DNA from: Tausonia pullulans
Taxonomy: Eukaryota > Basidiomycota > Tremellomycetes > Cystofilobasidiales > Mrakiaceae
Assembly (NCBI GenBank): GCA_951802195.1
Contig: OX637630.1
Location: forward strand, 1,054,001-1,118,000
DNA: 64,000 bases
Reading direction: 5' to 3'
The position numbers and the translations under genes are program-made. Positions within the stretch are counted from its first letter, which is position 1. Each line of letters opens with the position of its first letter. This document shows, one piece after another, positions 35,173 through 46,636 of this stretch. Under the pieces are notes generated by a model, which did not search any database, was not told the origin of the DNA, and saw only the letters and a list, made by a program, of their open reading frames with translations.

Positions 35173-36667
35173 GGTCCCCTTCCGAGTGAAGCTGGCCCTC
35201 TCTCTCTCTCTCTCTTGCCTTTTCTTTCCCACTTTTTCGTCTGCTCATCGTTCTATAGCTCTCATCTTCATCATCTTTGCTTCCTTCACGGACTTCTCTT
35301 CGCGCATCCTGCCCTTCGCACTAGCATCCCTCACTTCTTTGCGGTCGCGTCACTTTTCTTTCTCATTGGCTCGCTTCGCTCGCTTGCTCGCTCTTCTCGT
35401 TTGCAAGCTGTATCTTTGCTTCTCTTCTTCCTTCTTCTTAAACCTCCCCCATGTGGGCTACGAAATTGCACCGGAGTCGCCTGTTTGCGCGCTCTCTATA
35501 TTCTTCCCCTTGTCCCTTCTCCTCTACTCTCCCGTGTAACTTCCCCTCTCCGCCGATGACATGCGGAACTCCTTGAGAGACATTAACTGCGAAAAGAATT
35601 CTTCGTCGTCCAATGCTCGACGACACCGACCAAACCGATCCGTTCACCCCCGCCGGAGGTCGGGCTGCCGTCAGCCTGACCCGCACGCGCGCGCGCGCGC
35701 TCTCTCTAACTTGGCCGGGTTGGTGTTAGGCATCTCCTGGCTTTGACCCAACGTCCATCTCCCCCTCCTCTCATCGCTCACACCTTCTGCCGCTCACCCT
35801 TCCCCGACCCCCTAACCCCCGGTCTCGTCCTCACCATTCCGTCGTCGTCACCCATGAGAGCCCCTCTCCTCGACGCTGCTGCCTCGAGACCATCGGCTCT
35901 CAGCTCGGCTCGCCCGCCGGACGCAACCAGCCAGCCAGCCACCGCGGCCCGTCGTCGACCTCGCCGAGCGATCGGGACCGGAGAGACAGCCTGACGGACC
36001 GCACGCAAGAGAGTCTGTTTGCTCTCCCGCTCGAACTGAAGCCTCGAATCGGCTCTCGGCTCTCCAGCTCGCCAGGCCGCCGGCGCCGAGGATAAAGTGT
36101 CCTAGGTCCATCCTCAGCCGGCGGAGGTGGGTGGGGACGGACGGGCGAGCGCAGGCAGGCTGCTCAGGGGGAAAAGGGGGGGGGGGGGGTTGGAATTGGT
36201 TGGCTTCCGGATCTGTCTGTCTTCCCTCCCTTGATGCCAACCCGAGCATCCGCTCCTGCTGTCATCCCCTTTCCATTCCACTCCTCTTCTCGAGCAGGGC
36301 AGCAGGGAGGGAGGAGGGGGAAGGTCTCCTTTTTGACTTTTGGAATATCCCCCTCTGGGGAAACTAGGCGAGGAAGAGAGCGTGAGTGAGTTGAATTAAG
36401 AGAGAGGGAAGAAAAAGCGAACCAAAAAGATGAACAAGCCCAAAAAGAACGGGAGTAAAAAGAGAAGAACCAAGTCAAGAGGTTACGGCCAGATGAGAGT
36501 GGGTTGATGTATGGAGGAGGTGGAGAACGAAGGAATGATGGAGGCTGAGCTGGGCATTGCGATGCGAATGCTGAGAGCGGAGAGTGAGGAGGAAAGTGAA
36601 GCGAGCAGAACCAATTAGATGAAACTAAAGAGAGAAAGGGAAGGAGGAAGGAGAGGGGAAGAGTGTT
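35173..36667. other. Convergent intergenic region
   Basis: 1.5 kb between the phosphatase stop and the Galpha stop. The first ~400 bp are C/T-rich, as in other 3' UTRs here. An alternating purine-pyrimidine run (mostly CG) sits at about 35683-35700, and a poly-G stretch at about 36175-36190. Open frames are low complexity. No gene seen. Confidence 0.45.
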
Positions 36668-38711
36668 CTAGAGGAGACCGCAGTCGCGAAGGTTGACCTG
36701 AATGATGATGTCGTTGATCGCCGAGAGGACGAACTTGATCTGGTTGGTGTCGACGGCCGAGGTGTAGTGGCAGTAGACGGACTTCTCCGGGCTCTGGTTG
36801 AGCGAGACGAAGCGGTCGAGGATATAGGCGCACGCCTTATCGTAGTCGTTGCCGCCCGTATAATCCTCAAAGTAGTCGCCGAGCGGGGAGATGGGAAGCT
36901 TCTCGGCGAAGAGGTCGATCTTGTTGAGGAAGAGGATGATCGACGTACGGACGAACCACCGCGAGTTGCAGATCGATTCGAAGAGCGTGAGGGCCTCCTG
37001 CATTCGGTTCTGATGGAGTGGGGATGCAGAGGGTAATTAGGTGAGGAAGTTTGAGCGAGAGACGAGGCGACGACACTCACGACCGACTCGTCCTCGTAGA
37101 GCTTCTGGTCGTACTCGGAGATGGCGACGAGGAAGACGATGGCGGTGACGTTCTCGAAGCAGTGGATCCACTTCTTGCGCTCAGAACGCTGTCCTCCGAC
37201 GTCGAACTGAGAGAGGGGCAAGGATCTATGAGTCAGGCGGCCCGGCTGTGGAAGCGGGACGAGGGATGACAGCACACACCAGCTTGTACGTGAGCTCCCC
37301 GATCCGGAAGGTCGTCTCAGTGATACCTGGCAAAGAACAGCGATCGGTCAGCTCCAGTCCGTCGAGACGCTGAGAAAGAAGCGCCCCGACTCACCCGTCG
37401 ACTTGACACGCGATCGGAGCACATCCTGGTCCGAGGGGAGATATCTCGGCGAGGCGATCTCGTCAATGTGGTCGAAGTAGTATTGCGCTGAGTCGTTGAG
37501 CTGGATCTCGTTCTTGCGGCGATAGGCCCGTCGGACGCCCTGGTCCTGCCAGAGCTGCTGGATCGCGACCGAGAGCTCGCGAGGCATAACATCGCCCTCG
37601 ATCTGGTTCGGGGCCGACATAATCGCCTCCCAGTGGAGCTGGTTGGCCGGGTTGTCGAGCGGGATCGACATGGTCTGGAGTGCCTCGAGAAGGACGCTGC
37701 GGGACGAAGGCGGCGCAACACATCAGGATGGGTTGGTCTTTGAGATCAGGATGAGTCGTCCACACGCACCGCATCGACTGGACGGTGTTGGAGTAGATGA
37801 TCTCCTTGTACGACTCGCGCTCCTCATCGTTGTAGGAGCCCTGGTGGATGAGCTTCATCTGCTTGAGGACCGTCGATTTGCCTGGTGGTAAGAGACAACG
37901 CGACGATGCGGAAGGGTGTCAGCTGTGACTCTAACGGAAGCGCGACGCGCGGCGCGTCGATCCAGGCCGAAACGCTATGGGGAGGAGGGAGGGGGGGAGG
38001 CACTCACCCGACTCTCCGGCTGTGAAAGGGGAGAATACACCGTCAATAAGATGAGACGGCAGCTTGCGGGGGTTGCTTCCGACGACATACCTCCGAGGAG
38101 CAGCATCTCTAGGGGACGGTCAAAGGACAGACAGGGGAGAGGAAGGAGGCGCAGAGGGACCGGGCGCAGAGGGGTGGGAAGGAGAAAGGGAGGGAGCAGT
38201 TTCAAAACCCATGGCAACGGACGAGAGAGAGAGAATAACAGGAAGAGAGAACGACACGGTTAGTCCCTAGCTCAGGCAGAGACAACGAAGGGCTGGAGAG
38301 GGAACGGCCGCACTGATTTCATTCCTCAGGTTCTGGCGGTCGCGCTTGAGGGAGGCCTCAATCTCCTCGTTGCCTGTTAGAGAGCGCGTCAGTACATGGG
38401 CTCAGGTGAAGAGAGGGAGACCGGGGCAGTGCTTGGGCGGGATGAGGAGGGTCGTGTGGAGGGAGGGTCTGAGAGCGAGCGAGGTGAGGCGACGACGACG
38501 CCAGCCGGTCGCGCCGCGTGCTCATGCGCCTCTCCGCCCGAGTGTGCCCTCGCGCCCTGGGCTGCTCTCTCTCCTATCGAGCAAGAGAGAGGAAAAGACC
38601 GAACGTGTGCGGGGGGTGGCGCCTCGGGTGGCCGGGAGAGAGGACAGAGAGGATGGAAGGAGACGCACGAGCCTTAGCGGCAGAGTCCTCGGTCGATTGT
38701 CCGCAACCCAT
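36668..38711 (-). CDS. Heterotrimeric G protein alpha subunit, fungal group I
   Basis: Membrane-anchored GTPase that relays receptor signals (mating or nutrient sensing in fungi). Nine exons: 38669-38711, 38314-38373, 38091-38108, 38008-38019, 37770-37881, 37395-37696, 37280-37326, 37081-37206 and 36668-37009 give 353 aa, the standard length. It starts MGCGQSTED, with Gly2 for myristoylation and Cys3 for palmitoylation. Nucleotide motifs are complete: P-loop GAGESGKST, switch I with RVKSTGITET, switch [18 protein letters not shown] and the TSAVDT guanine loop. The end NLRDCGLL has the Cys at -4 seen in the Galpha-i/fungal group I (Neurospora GNA-1-like). The P-loop is split over four exons, two of them 18 and 12 nt. 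Which pathway it serves cannot be told from sequence. Confidence 0.96.
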
Positions 38712-40838
38712 GGTAGTGTGAGGAGGGGTGGTGAGGGTCGGAAGGTAGGTGTGTGGTTGGTGGTCGAGAGGGGAGGGGTCTCAAAGAAGGAAAGACGAAG
38801 AGTTCCAAGGGGAGGAGAGCGACGGCGGGCTTAGACGGGGGGGTAGGCGGGGAGCGGCGTGAGAGACGACAAGGGGCGGTTGGTTCTCTGGGCCGGGTGA
38901 TGCTGCGACAAGGGAAGTGGTTAGGCGGGGCGGCGAGGAGGGCGGGCGAGAGGGCGGGATATGCAGCTGTGGGAGCGACGAGGCCGGTGGCGATCTCTTC
39001 GAGGTGGGAGAGAGAGAAAGGACGACGACGACGGCGTGTAGGGGTGGGCGTTCGCTGCAGGGGCCGATCCGCGTGCCAGCCCCACTTTCCCCTAGGCTTC
39101 CCCTGCGTTCCGTCTCCGCGGCGGGTATCCCGAAACCCGGAGGCGATGGGCAACAAGGACAAATAGGGGCCGAAGGGGAGCCGGCGCAACGAGGCGAGAG
39201 GGAGCGAGCAAAGCAGGCCAGGGGCGCAGTTTATTCAATTCTGCCCTCTCCCAGCCTGGGGACGTGCGAGCGAGACCGAGCTGGGTGAGCGATCGAGGTC
39301 AACGAGGCCGTGGCACGATCGCTGGATGTGTCCGCGCATGCTCTCTCCCTGCCGAGCGTCGGCAGCTTGCTCTGATGCATCTCATCTCGCTGCTGCTGCT
39401 GCTCAGAGCCCGTTGAAGGGCGGAGTAGATCATGCTAAATGTCAAGGCGTGGGGGCAAGCCTGAGCCGAGACGACGTCAGGCTTCGCTCGTGGAGATGTG
39501 GCGGGCTAGCCCCTGGCCTGGTCGCCAACTTGTACACCTCACCTTCCCACATCAACATCGTCAACAACGGGAGAGAAAACACGAGAAGAGAGGCGCATTC
39601 GAAAGCCTCGGCGTCCAGCCTTGCCCCCATGCCTCCATCCACGCTCGCTCGAAAGTCATCGGGCGAGCCATGAGGAGGCGTGTGCCCTCACTCGCTGACT
39701 GCTCACCGCCGAGACCTCTGGTTCTCCGAGCCATGCGTTTATGCGGGGAACAAAGGGACAGAGGGGCCTGTTCCGGCGTTGACTGGGAGTACCGAGGGGC
39801 CTTATGGCTTTAAAGTGGACTCCGGGCCGGCTCCCTCTATTGTCATGATGTGGAGTAGACGATCATTCTTTGCTCCGGCGGCCGACGACGAGATGCCAGG
39901 CCCGCCCCGCGTCTCCCCCCGCCCCCAGCCCTCTCTTCTCTCGTTTGTGTGGATGTGAATCAGGGACCCTGAGAAGTGGAAGGCTGGCTCATCTCGAGGC
40001 CTGTTCTCACCACTCTCGCTGCATCGTGACGGGCAGTGACGGACAGGGACAAATACCTAACGGTGGACGGTCCCGATGCTGATTTTGGAGAGTTCAGAGC
40101 GCGCGGGCTGTTGAACAAGGGCGGGTTTCTTGTTCCTGTATAGCCAGATGGGTAAATGTTCTGCGTTATCCCTTGCTATCGGACAATGATGGATCGAGAT
40201 GACGGAGCCAGTTCAGCACAGCAGGCACGTCGCCCAGAGCTTCCGACTGCCTCTACTTTTCTCTGCTGTTCTCATGAACAACAAAACTCGTACGCTATGC
40301 ACTGCTGAATCCTCATCGTATGTTGTCATCAAGAAAGGAAGAAGAAAAAAATACTAAAATAAAACAGAGATATAGGCCGAATCCTGGGAGAGATGATGGC
40401 GAGACGGGCGCTTTTAGGGACCGCTCTCTTCATCTCTTCATCTCTATCGCGTACTCATAAAATGAGCAGTCGTGAGAGTGAGAGAACTGAGACGAAACAA
40501 GAAACGAACTGACAGGACCAGGGACTGGCTCCTCGGGGGGTCGGTTGAAGGCCTTGAGGTAGACGTTGAGGGAAAGATAGCAAGAACAACGATGCTTGAA
40601 ATGTCGAAGCGAAGGCGGAGGAGAGCTCACTAGTACGTGTTCATTGCCGCGTAGTCGGGGTTAGGACGCATTGAATCCTGTATGATCCTCCTCTGCTCAG
40701 AGCTGTTATGACGCTGACTCTCAGGTCCAGATGACGGCTGCGGATGCGCGAGCCGTCTGTTGTCTCCTAGGTCGTCGTCATCGTGCGAGCATCATCCGGG
40801 TCATCAAGATCGTCAAGTCTCCACCCTCCCCATCCCAC
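38712..40838. other. Intergenic region upstream of Galpha
   Basis: 2.1 kb. The part next to the Galpha ATG (to about 39200) is purine-rich on the plus strand, i.e. pyrimidine-rich in the transcribed sense, as expected for its leader and promoter. From 39300 to 40600 only short unrelated frames occur. The minus strand at 40640-40690 could encode a short spliced peptide tail after DAD2 but is more simply its 3' UTR. No gene or RNA supported. Confidence 0.4.
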
Positions 40839-41524
40839 TCAGTCCCGATCTCTCGAAGGATCGACATCCAGTCGGACGAGCCGAGGCAACGGCTCCAGGG
40901 ACGCCTGGCCGCCGGCTGTTGACGACGGATCGTGGTCGTCGTCGTGCACGCCGCCTCGCGCGTCCTGATCCTCGCCTCTTTCCGCCATGTCGTCAGCGTC
41001 TCTCTCCTTGTGTGGGGAGGCGAGTGCTGGGTCTGAGGAGGAAGTGGCGGGCAGGGGAGGAGCTGGAGGAAAGAGAATAGTTGCGTCAGAGGAACGACGC
41101 GTCAAGGTGGGGCTAGACAACGAGGGGAGAAGGGGGCGAACCGACGTCGTTGATGATGCGGAAGATCGAAGACCAATTGGCGAGGACGGATGCGATGGCT
41201 AGAGAAGAATGACGTTGAGCTCTCAAGCACTCTCCCGTACATGCGCGCGCGTTCTCTCCACAGCGACGCGCAATGCGCTCGATACACGAAGCGACGCACC
41301 AGCTCCACCATCCGCCATGACCTCCCCGCTATCTGCAAGCGTCTCAGCCCGCCTAGTGAGGCTCGCCGCGGCCTCGAGGAGCCGACGGAGAATGAGGTGT
41401 TCTTCTTGTTTCTCGTGAAGGGCAGCGAGCGCGGCACCGCTGAATATGGGCGAGGAGGTGTCAGGAAGGCAAGGTCAAGGAGTGAGGGTGGGATAGAGAA
41501 GGAGACGGACGAAGGGCGAGACAT
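40839..41524 (-). CDS. DAD2: DASH/Dam1 complex subunit Dad2
   Basis: Component of the fungal DASH ring that couples kinetochores to spindle microtubules. Exons 41511-41524, 41300-41439, 41142-41198 and 40839-41062 give 144 aa in frame. The first exon is 14 nt (MSRPS, a common Dad2 start). The helical core has LAALHEKQEEHLILRRLLE and a segment ending ETLADSGEVMADGGAA, then IASVLANWSSIFRIINDV, matching the Dad2 pattern LADGTEAVAxVLANWxNVxR. The last 74 residues are a hydrophilic, Asp/Pro-rich extension not seen in the short ascomycete proteins. The exon 1 donor is GTCCGT, also used elsewhere in this window, and the intron has a CTGAC branch site. Confidence 0.83.
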
Positions 41525-42002
41525 TGGATGGTGGATTGAAAGTGGAGCAAGGGGGGGGGGGAGGGTGTTGGTGTTTGTGGGAGAAGAACAGAGACGCGCC
41601 GCGCCTGCTCTTCCAGTCTGGTCTTCACGCGTCGCGCGCTTGCCAACGGCTCGCTTGGTCTGGGTCTGTCTGGACATAAATCTGGATTCGACATGAATTT
41701 GTGAACAATCCGAGGAGTGATGCAGATTGGGGATGAAGAGAAGGAACGTGGCATAGGGAAAGGAGAGAGAGGGGTGAATGATGATGCTAGGTGAGAGACG
41801 TGACGGTGTCGTAAAGGAGAAATGCAAATGAGGAGACAATTGATGCAGAGAATGATAGGAAAAAGAGAGAAGAAAGAGACACGGAAAGAAGAGACGAGAC
41901 GAGAAAGGAATCCAAAAGAGAAACGAGAACGAGAAGAAGACAACGGAAAGAAGGAGATCACGAAACCGAAAAGAAAAAGGGATGTCGAACGGGGGAACCT
42001 CA
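41525..42002. other. Intergenic, purine-rich
   Basis: 478 bp between the DAD2 start and the stop of the next minus-strand gene. From about 41820 to 41990 it is strongly A/G-rich on plus (C/T-rich on minus). A long open frame across it (41102-42238, minus) is an artefact of that bias. It probably holds the DAD2 promoter and the neighbour's 3' UTR. Confidence 0.45.
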
Positions 42003-45000
42003 TCAGAGGTCGCACGTCTGAACGCCTCCATCGGCAGTAGCGACCGCCACCGCCCGTTCGCCGCCCTTTGGTCTACCCTTTTTCTTCTTGCCTTTCTTCT
42101 TCCCGTGCTCGCTCGAGCGACGCTCAGCACATCGTCTGCCACGAGGGAGCTCGCTGTCAGCATGGACCAACAGGGCCACAAGGGGGAAAAAAGAAAGCGA
42201 CCTACCGGCATTTGCCGCCCTCCTCCTCTCCGTCGCACAGATCCTCCTCGTCGTCCTCGTCAACCTGAGTCCGAGAGATAGGCGCGAGCGTCTTCCCCTT
42301 GCCCGCGACGCCTCGGCTTGCCCGCTCCTTTGCTCGCCTCCGCCGTGCAAGAAGCTTCTTGCGTTTCCCGACAGTTCTCCGCCTCCGGTTCTCGTCCGGA
42401 GAGTAGAAGAGCGCGTAGTCGCAGAAGACGCAGACGTACTCGTCCGAGGAGACCGTCGCCCCCAAGGGGGCAGGCTCCGAGCCATTACCCGAACGACGGG
42501 ACTTATGGCGAGGAGTCGCCGAGAGAAAGCGCGTCGGGGGCGGGAAGAGGAGCGAGAGGAGTCCCCCGGGCCCACCGAGGCTCGAGGGGGAGCCGCTGGA
42601 CGAGGTGTGGTGACCGCTTCCTAGGGACGACGCCGGAGCGTCCGAGAGCAAGCGCGAGGGGACGTAGTTCTTCATATGGTGCGGGTTGGCCGCGTTGGCA
42701 AGCGCCGAGCGCTTCTTCTTCCCCGTCTTCTTCTTCGTCGGTGGTGGCGGAGGAAGTTGACTCGGAGGTACAACAGTCGTTGTCGTGATCGTCTCAGTCG
42801 CTTCAGAGGACATCGAGAAGACGGCCGTAGGCGGCTCGCCTCCAGGCAGCCTGGGCGAGGGTGTAACGACGCGTCCGCGGAGGAGTTCGTCCTCAGGCTT
42901 GGGCGGGACGGGAAGCGTTTGCATGCCAACGTCAATGAACCGCTCGGGCTGCTGGAGGTGCTGGTCCGAGGTCGCGAGTACGTCGTGGTCAAGTAGCGAA
43001 GACGGGTGCCGATGACCCGGCAACTCGAGGTCGTCGTCGTCGCACTCGGCGTCGCTGAGGGGCAGGCCGTCGGCGCCCAAGGCAGGGGCAAGGTCGCGGA
43101 GGAGATTGACAGCCGACTTGAGCCTGTCACGAAGGGATCCCAAGAGGTCGATGATCTCGCCGATGTGGGTCGTGGCTAGAATTTCTCATGCGTCAGTCAT
43201 GCTTCGTCGTCAATCACCAGAGGAGCGATCTCACCTTCGCTCTCGCACGCGAACTCAAATGCCTTGTCCTCAAACTCGGACGAAGCACTCAACGCCTTGC
43301 GTTTGCCCACGCTCCAGTCGATCTCCTCCCGAACGACGGCAGTGATGCTGAGCCCGTCCTTGGTGAGCAGCTCGCGGACCCCGCGCATGGCTCCCTCCCG
43401 CCTAGCGTCCGGCTCGTGGCCAGCGGCGAGACGTCGCTTTCTCCGCCTGCTGATGCTGGCCGTGTTGCTCGCGATTGGAGGTGTCTTGCTCCGTCCACTG
43501 CCTCCTCCTCCTCCCGAGCCACCGTTGCCGCTTTCGACGTTCTCCCACCCCCTACCCCAGACGCTTCCTCCAAACTCGACGGCCTTCTCCTCATCCGGCG
43601 CGAGCCACCCTTCTCCTCCATCAGGCTCAACGCACAGCTTAGCGCTCAGCAGCCGCTTTCGCTCTGCCCAAACGGCCTTAGCCCAGAGGTAGGCTCTCGC
43701 AGGCGGCGACGCGCGCGGGTATGGGTGTTGCAGCTGCCTTCGACGAGCCGACTGGGGTTGCCCAAACTGAGGGCCGGGCCCCTGATCCAGATCGACGACC
43801 GCTCGAGACACCGATGCGAGAGGGACGGGGATAACGGGTCGCGGAGCACTGATGAATCCTCGAGGAAGAGAAGGGAAATGCGCGAACGCTGCCGAAGAGG
43901 CCGTCGCAGCCCAGGCCCCTCCGCCTCCGCGCGAGCCGAGAGAGCCGTACTTGGCGTGCATGCGGAGGGCATGGGCGTCCAGCTGGGGAGGGGAGGAGGA
44001 GGAGGAGGATGCAGGCGAGGAAGGCGTCACGTGGAGGCCGCCAGCATTGCTGTTGGCGCCGCCGCCGATCCCGCCCCCGAGAGAGTGCGCGGAGGGGATC
44101 TTACGCCTAGAAGAGGGGTAGGGAAGAAAGACGTTGAGCTTCGATACCGTTGAGCTCGAGACGGGAGAACCTCAAGGCTTACTTCTTGGGAAGGCTAGTG
44201 GTCGTCGGGTGGAACCTGATGGGGGAGGGAGAGGCGTTCGCTCGTCAGCCAGGCTTGTCGAGGGCAAGGGGGAGAAGAGCAGTAGCAAGCGTGGTGTGCG
44301 AGCTTAGTCACAAGTAGCTCCTCGGTGAAGCTGACGAAACGAGCACGAATCGTCCAAGCGTCGCTCTCAAAGACGGCCACGTCGCACCCCGACAGTCGGG
44401 CACCGTGAAGACCAAAAGATACGCATACGACTAGGGTGCACAAATAATGGGACTGTCAAGCCCCCAGACCAAGTCTGGGCTGAAGGAGGGGCCGAGACCG
44501 ATGAAGAGAAGCAGGGAGGATCCCCGTCGCTAAACTCCGCTCGCTCGCAGGTCCTCCTCGTTGTCGATGCAAGGACCTCCCTCATAAAAGCTCCCGTCGC
44601 CTGCTGTTGACCAGTTCCTTTGTGTCGCTGCACCCAGCAGCCATCCAGCAACACGAAGTTGACTTTGAGCCGCAGCTAGCCCCGCCCTCTTCACATCGCC
44701 CGCCTTCCCCGCTCGTGCCCCTTGTCTTCCCTCTTCACAGCAGCAACCCAAATAGAAAACTCACCCTTCGTCCCAAGCACTCTCGTTTTCGCCCAGGCCC
44801 TCGAGTTCGTCAGCATCGTCCTCGATTCCAGCGAATGCGAGCAGCGGGTGAAGGTGCCGAGCGGTCGGGACAGGGAGAGGGTGGTGAGCCGCGGCGGCGG
44901 CGGCGGTGGCGTTGCTGTCGGGGTGGGCGGCTCCTCTCGCATCCGCGACAACCGCTGTTGTGGCAGATGAGGCAGCGAAGCGAGCCGGGAGCTGTCGAAC

Positions 45001-45588
45001 GGGCCTCGAGATAGAGCTCGATATGGACGATGGAGGCGGGTGAAGGGAAGTCGTTGGAGAGACTGAGGGCGAGCGAGAGCCAGTCAACTCGGCGACGGCG
45101 CCAGCGGAGGGCTGGAGGAGGAGCGACCGAGGGGGCAGTGATCGCTGTTGCTCCTTGCCGATTTGGGAGGACATCACAGCTGGCTGGACTGGAGATGGTG
45201 GAGCTAGTGCTTCTGGAGGAAGCGGGGGGTCGCCGACAGGCGGCGGTAAGGCGGGCGGCGGCATGCTGCTGCTGCTACGACCTCGGTAAGGGCTGGACAG
45301 AACAGGCGAGAGAGATGAGCTCACGCGGCTCGGGGGCGGCGAAGCACGGTGAGAGAGATGGTCGCGACTGACCTCTTGGCAGGGCAGACCAGGTGCGATG
45401 TGTGATGAGTATGTGCTGTCGGGGGAGAAGGGGTGAGAGGGAGGGAACAAGGGAGAGGGCCGTGGGGTGGGTGGGCGTTCGGGGGGGGCAAGGGGACGCT
45501 GGGAGGGAGAGACGCCGAGAACCTCAGCTCTAGAGCGCACCTGCCTCTGCTCACTCTCTTTCACGAGACTGGAGGACTGCGTGCGCAT
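42003..45588 (-). CDS. Conserved-looking fungal protein of unknown function, with CxxC and very basic tail
   Basis: Secure exons on minus: 44183-44215, 43235-44106, 42206-43175 and 42003-42153, all in frame. An N-terminal Pro/Ser/Ala-rich exon (44761-45588) probably belongs to it. How that exon joins the rest (44220-44760) could not be fixed, and the true start may be a later Met. Features: a Ser/Gly-rich region, YLWAKAVWAERKRLLSAKLC, an SVGKRKALSASSEFEDKAFEF helix, and THIGEIIDLLGSLRDRLKSA. Next comes EYVCVFCDYALFYSPDE with one C-x2-C, then a block of RRRR/KRKK and a KKKGKKKKGRPKGG tail. The basic blocks suggest a nuclear or nucleic-acid-bound protein. I do not recognise the family and propose no reaction. 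Confidence 0.62.
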
Positions 45589-46318
45589 TTATGAAGCTGA
45601 TTCTGCTCATGCAAGGTGATAGAGGAGTGCCGAATGCAGGCCGGACGTTCTTTCCTTTCGTACAACCCCATCCCTGGGCGTCGACGGTCGATGGATGACT
45701 CTTTTTCGTTATCATCACGCGCTGAGACTCCCGCTCGTTGCCTACGCGGCGAGACCACCCTTGATCATACAGAGTGCCAACTACGGGGTTCTGCTCAACG
45801 AAACGTCGCAACATCTCGTGACACCATCACCGTCAAAAGAAGAACCAAAGCGCGCGCTTCGAAGAGGAGTACCTTCCTGAATTCTAAATAGGAGGTTTGC
45901 TTCGGCGTCCGAGCAGTGCACTGCGAGGCTTCAGGGCGTGTGCCTGAGACGCAGAGGCGAGAACAAAAGCGCACCAGAGGAAGACGGTAAGGATACGCCT
46001 GATGCCCCGAATGTATTTAGATATATATATTAACCGCCGAGCACTCGCAACTGAAATCACAGGGACAATTGTCATTGAGAGGGAGCGGAAGGCGACGTCC
46101 GGGCCAGACACCCGGCGTTCTGCGGGCCTGTGAACAATGGTGTCAATCTTGAAATCGTATGACTGCCTCCGGATCAGGGGGAGGGGTCGTGCATTTAGGT
46201 CACGGTTCGATCAAATAGGACAGCATGGCTCAATGAGACAGCGAGAGGGAGAAAGGAGAGAGTGGATCTAGTGAGGGGGAGGGAGGGAAGTGAACAGATG
46301 AGGAAGAGGGTCAAGATT
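45589..46318. other. Intergenic region left of the retroelement island
   Basis: About 730 bp. Composition is lower in GC after 45900, with an AT-rich run near 46018-46032. No coding or RNA gene supported. Confidence 0.4.
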
Positions 46319-46362
46319 AGTTTATTTGTACTCAAGTCGTTAGTTAGACGTAGAGGACGATA
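46319..46362 (-). repeat. Decayed LINE/SINE 3' tail (copy 1)
   Basis: Plus-strand TTATTTGTACTCAAGTCG and following TAG-T-AGACGTAGAGGACGA line up imperfectly with the clean tail seen at 47434 (TTTTGTATTTAAGTCATGAG ... ACGTAGAGAACGAGG). It is the most diverged of the set and the only one left of the tRNA-Gly gene. Confidence 0.4.
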
Positions 46363-46429
46363 ATCTTGGTCGACAAATGACAGACTGGACATACTTGTTT
46401 TAGATTAGTACCTCTTATTAACCACTATA

Positions 46430-46512
46430 AATGGTGTGGTGAAGTGGCTATCATTGGTGCTTGCCATCTGCGCAGCATGCACTAGGCCCGGGTTCAATTC
46501 CCGGCACTATTA
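46430..46512 (+). tRNA. tRNA-Gly (anticodon GCC) with 11-nt intron
   Basis: A full cloverleaf can be drawn by hand. Acceptor stem 46430-46436/46505-46511 pairs 7 of 7 with one G-U; D-arm 46439-46442/46451-46454. Anticodon stem 46456-46460/46479-46483, loop TTGCCA+T with anticodon GCC at 46463-46465. T-arm 46488-46492/46500-46504 with loop TTCAATT. An 11-nt intron (46467-46477) sits after position 37, the canonical place. Discriminator A, then a TTTT Pol III stop at 46515-46518. The acceptor stem starts A-A rather than G-C, unusual for tRNA-Gly. A tRNA gene slightly decayed is the alternative. Confidence 0.7.
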
Positions 46513-46579
46513 AGTTTTGGACAATTGCACTGTGCGCTTCCCTTATCTTTCTATTATCGTGGAGCTCACATGTTGATTT

Positions 46580-46636
46580 CTTTTTGTAGTGAGGGTATGA
46601 GTCATGCGTAGAAGACGGCATGGCTCTATGTGAGAG
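46580..46636 (-). repeat. Decayed LINE/SINE 3' tail (copy 2)
   Basis: Plus-strand CTTTTTGTAGTGAGGGTATG, then AGTCATGCGTAGAAGACGG and CTCTATGTGAGAG match the clean tail with many changes. It abuts the T-run of the next copy and lies 68 bp after the tRNA-Gly gene. Confidence 0.5.

Noticed and set aside
40640-40690. Short minus-strand peptide tail (MRPNPDYAAMNTY) after a possible acceptor
   Set aside because: No upstream exon joins to it once DAD2 is placed with its own stop at 40839; most simply 3' UTR.
41102-42238. 378-codon open frame on the minus strand rich in Phe/Ser/Leu
   Set aside because: It crosses the DAD2 exons in another frame and a C/T-rich leader; composition explains the open frame.
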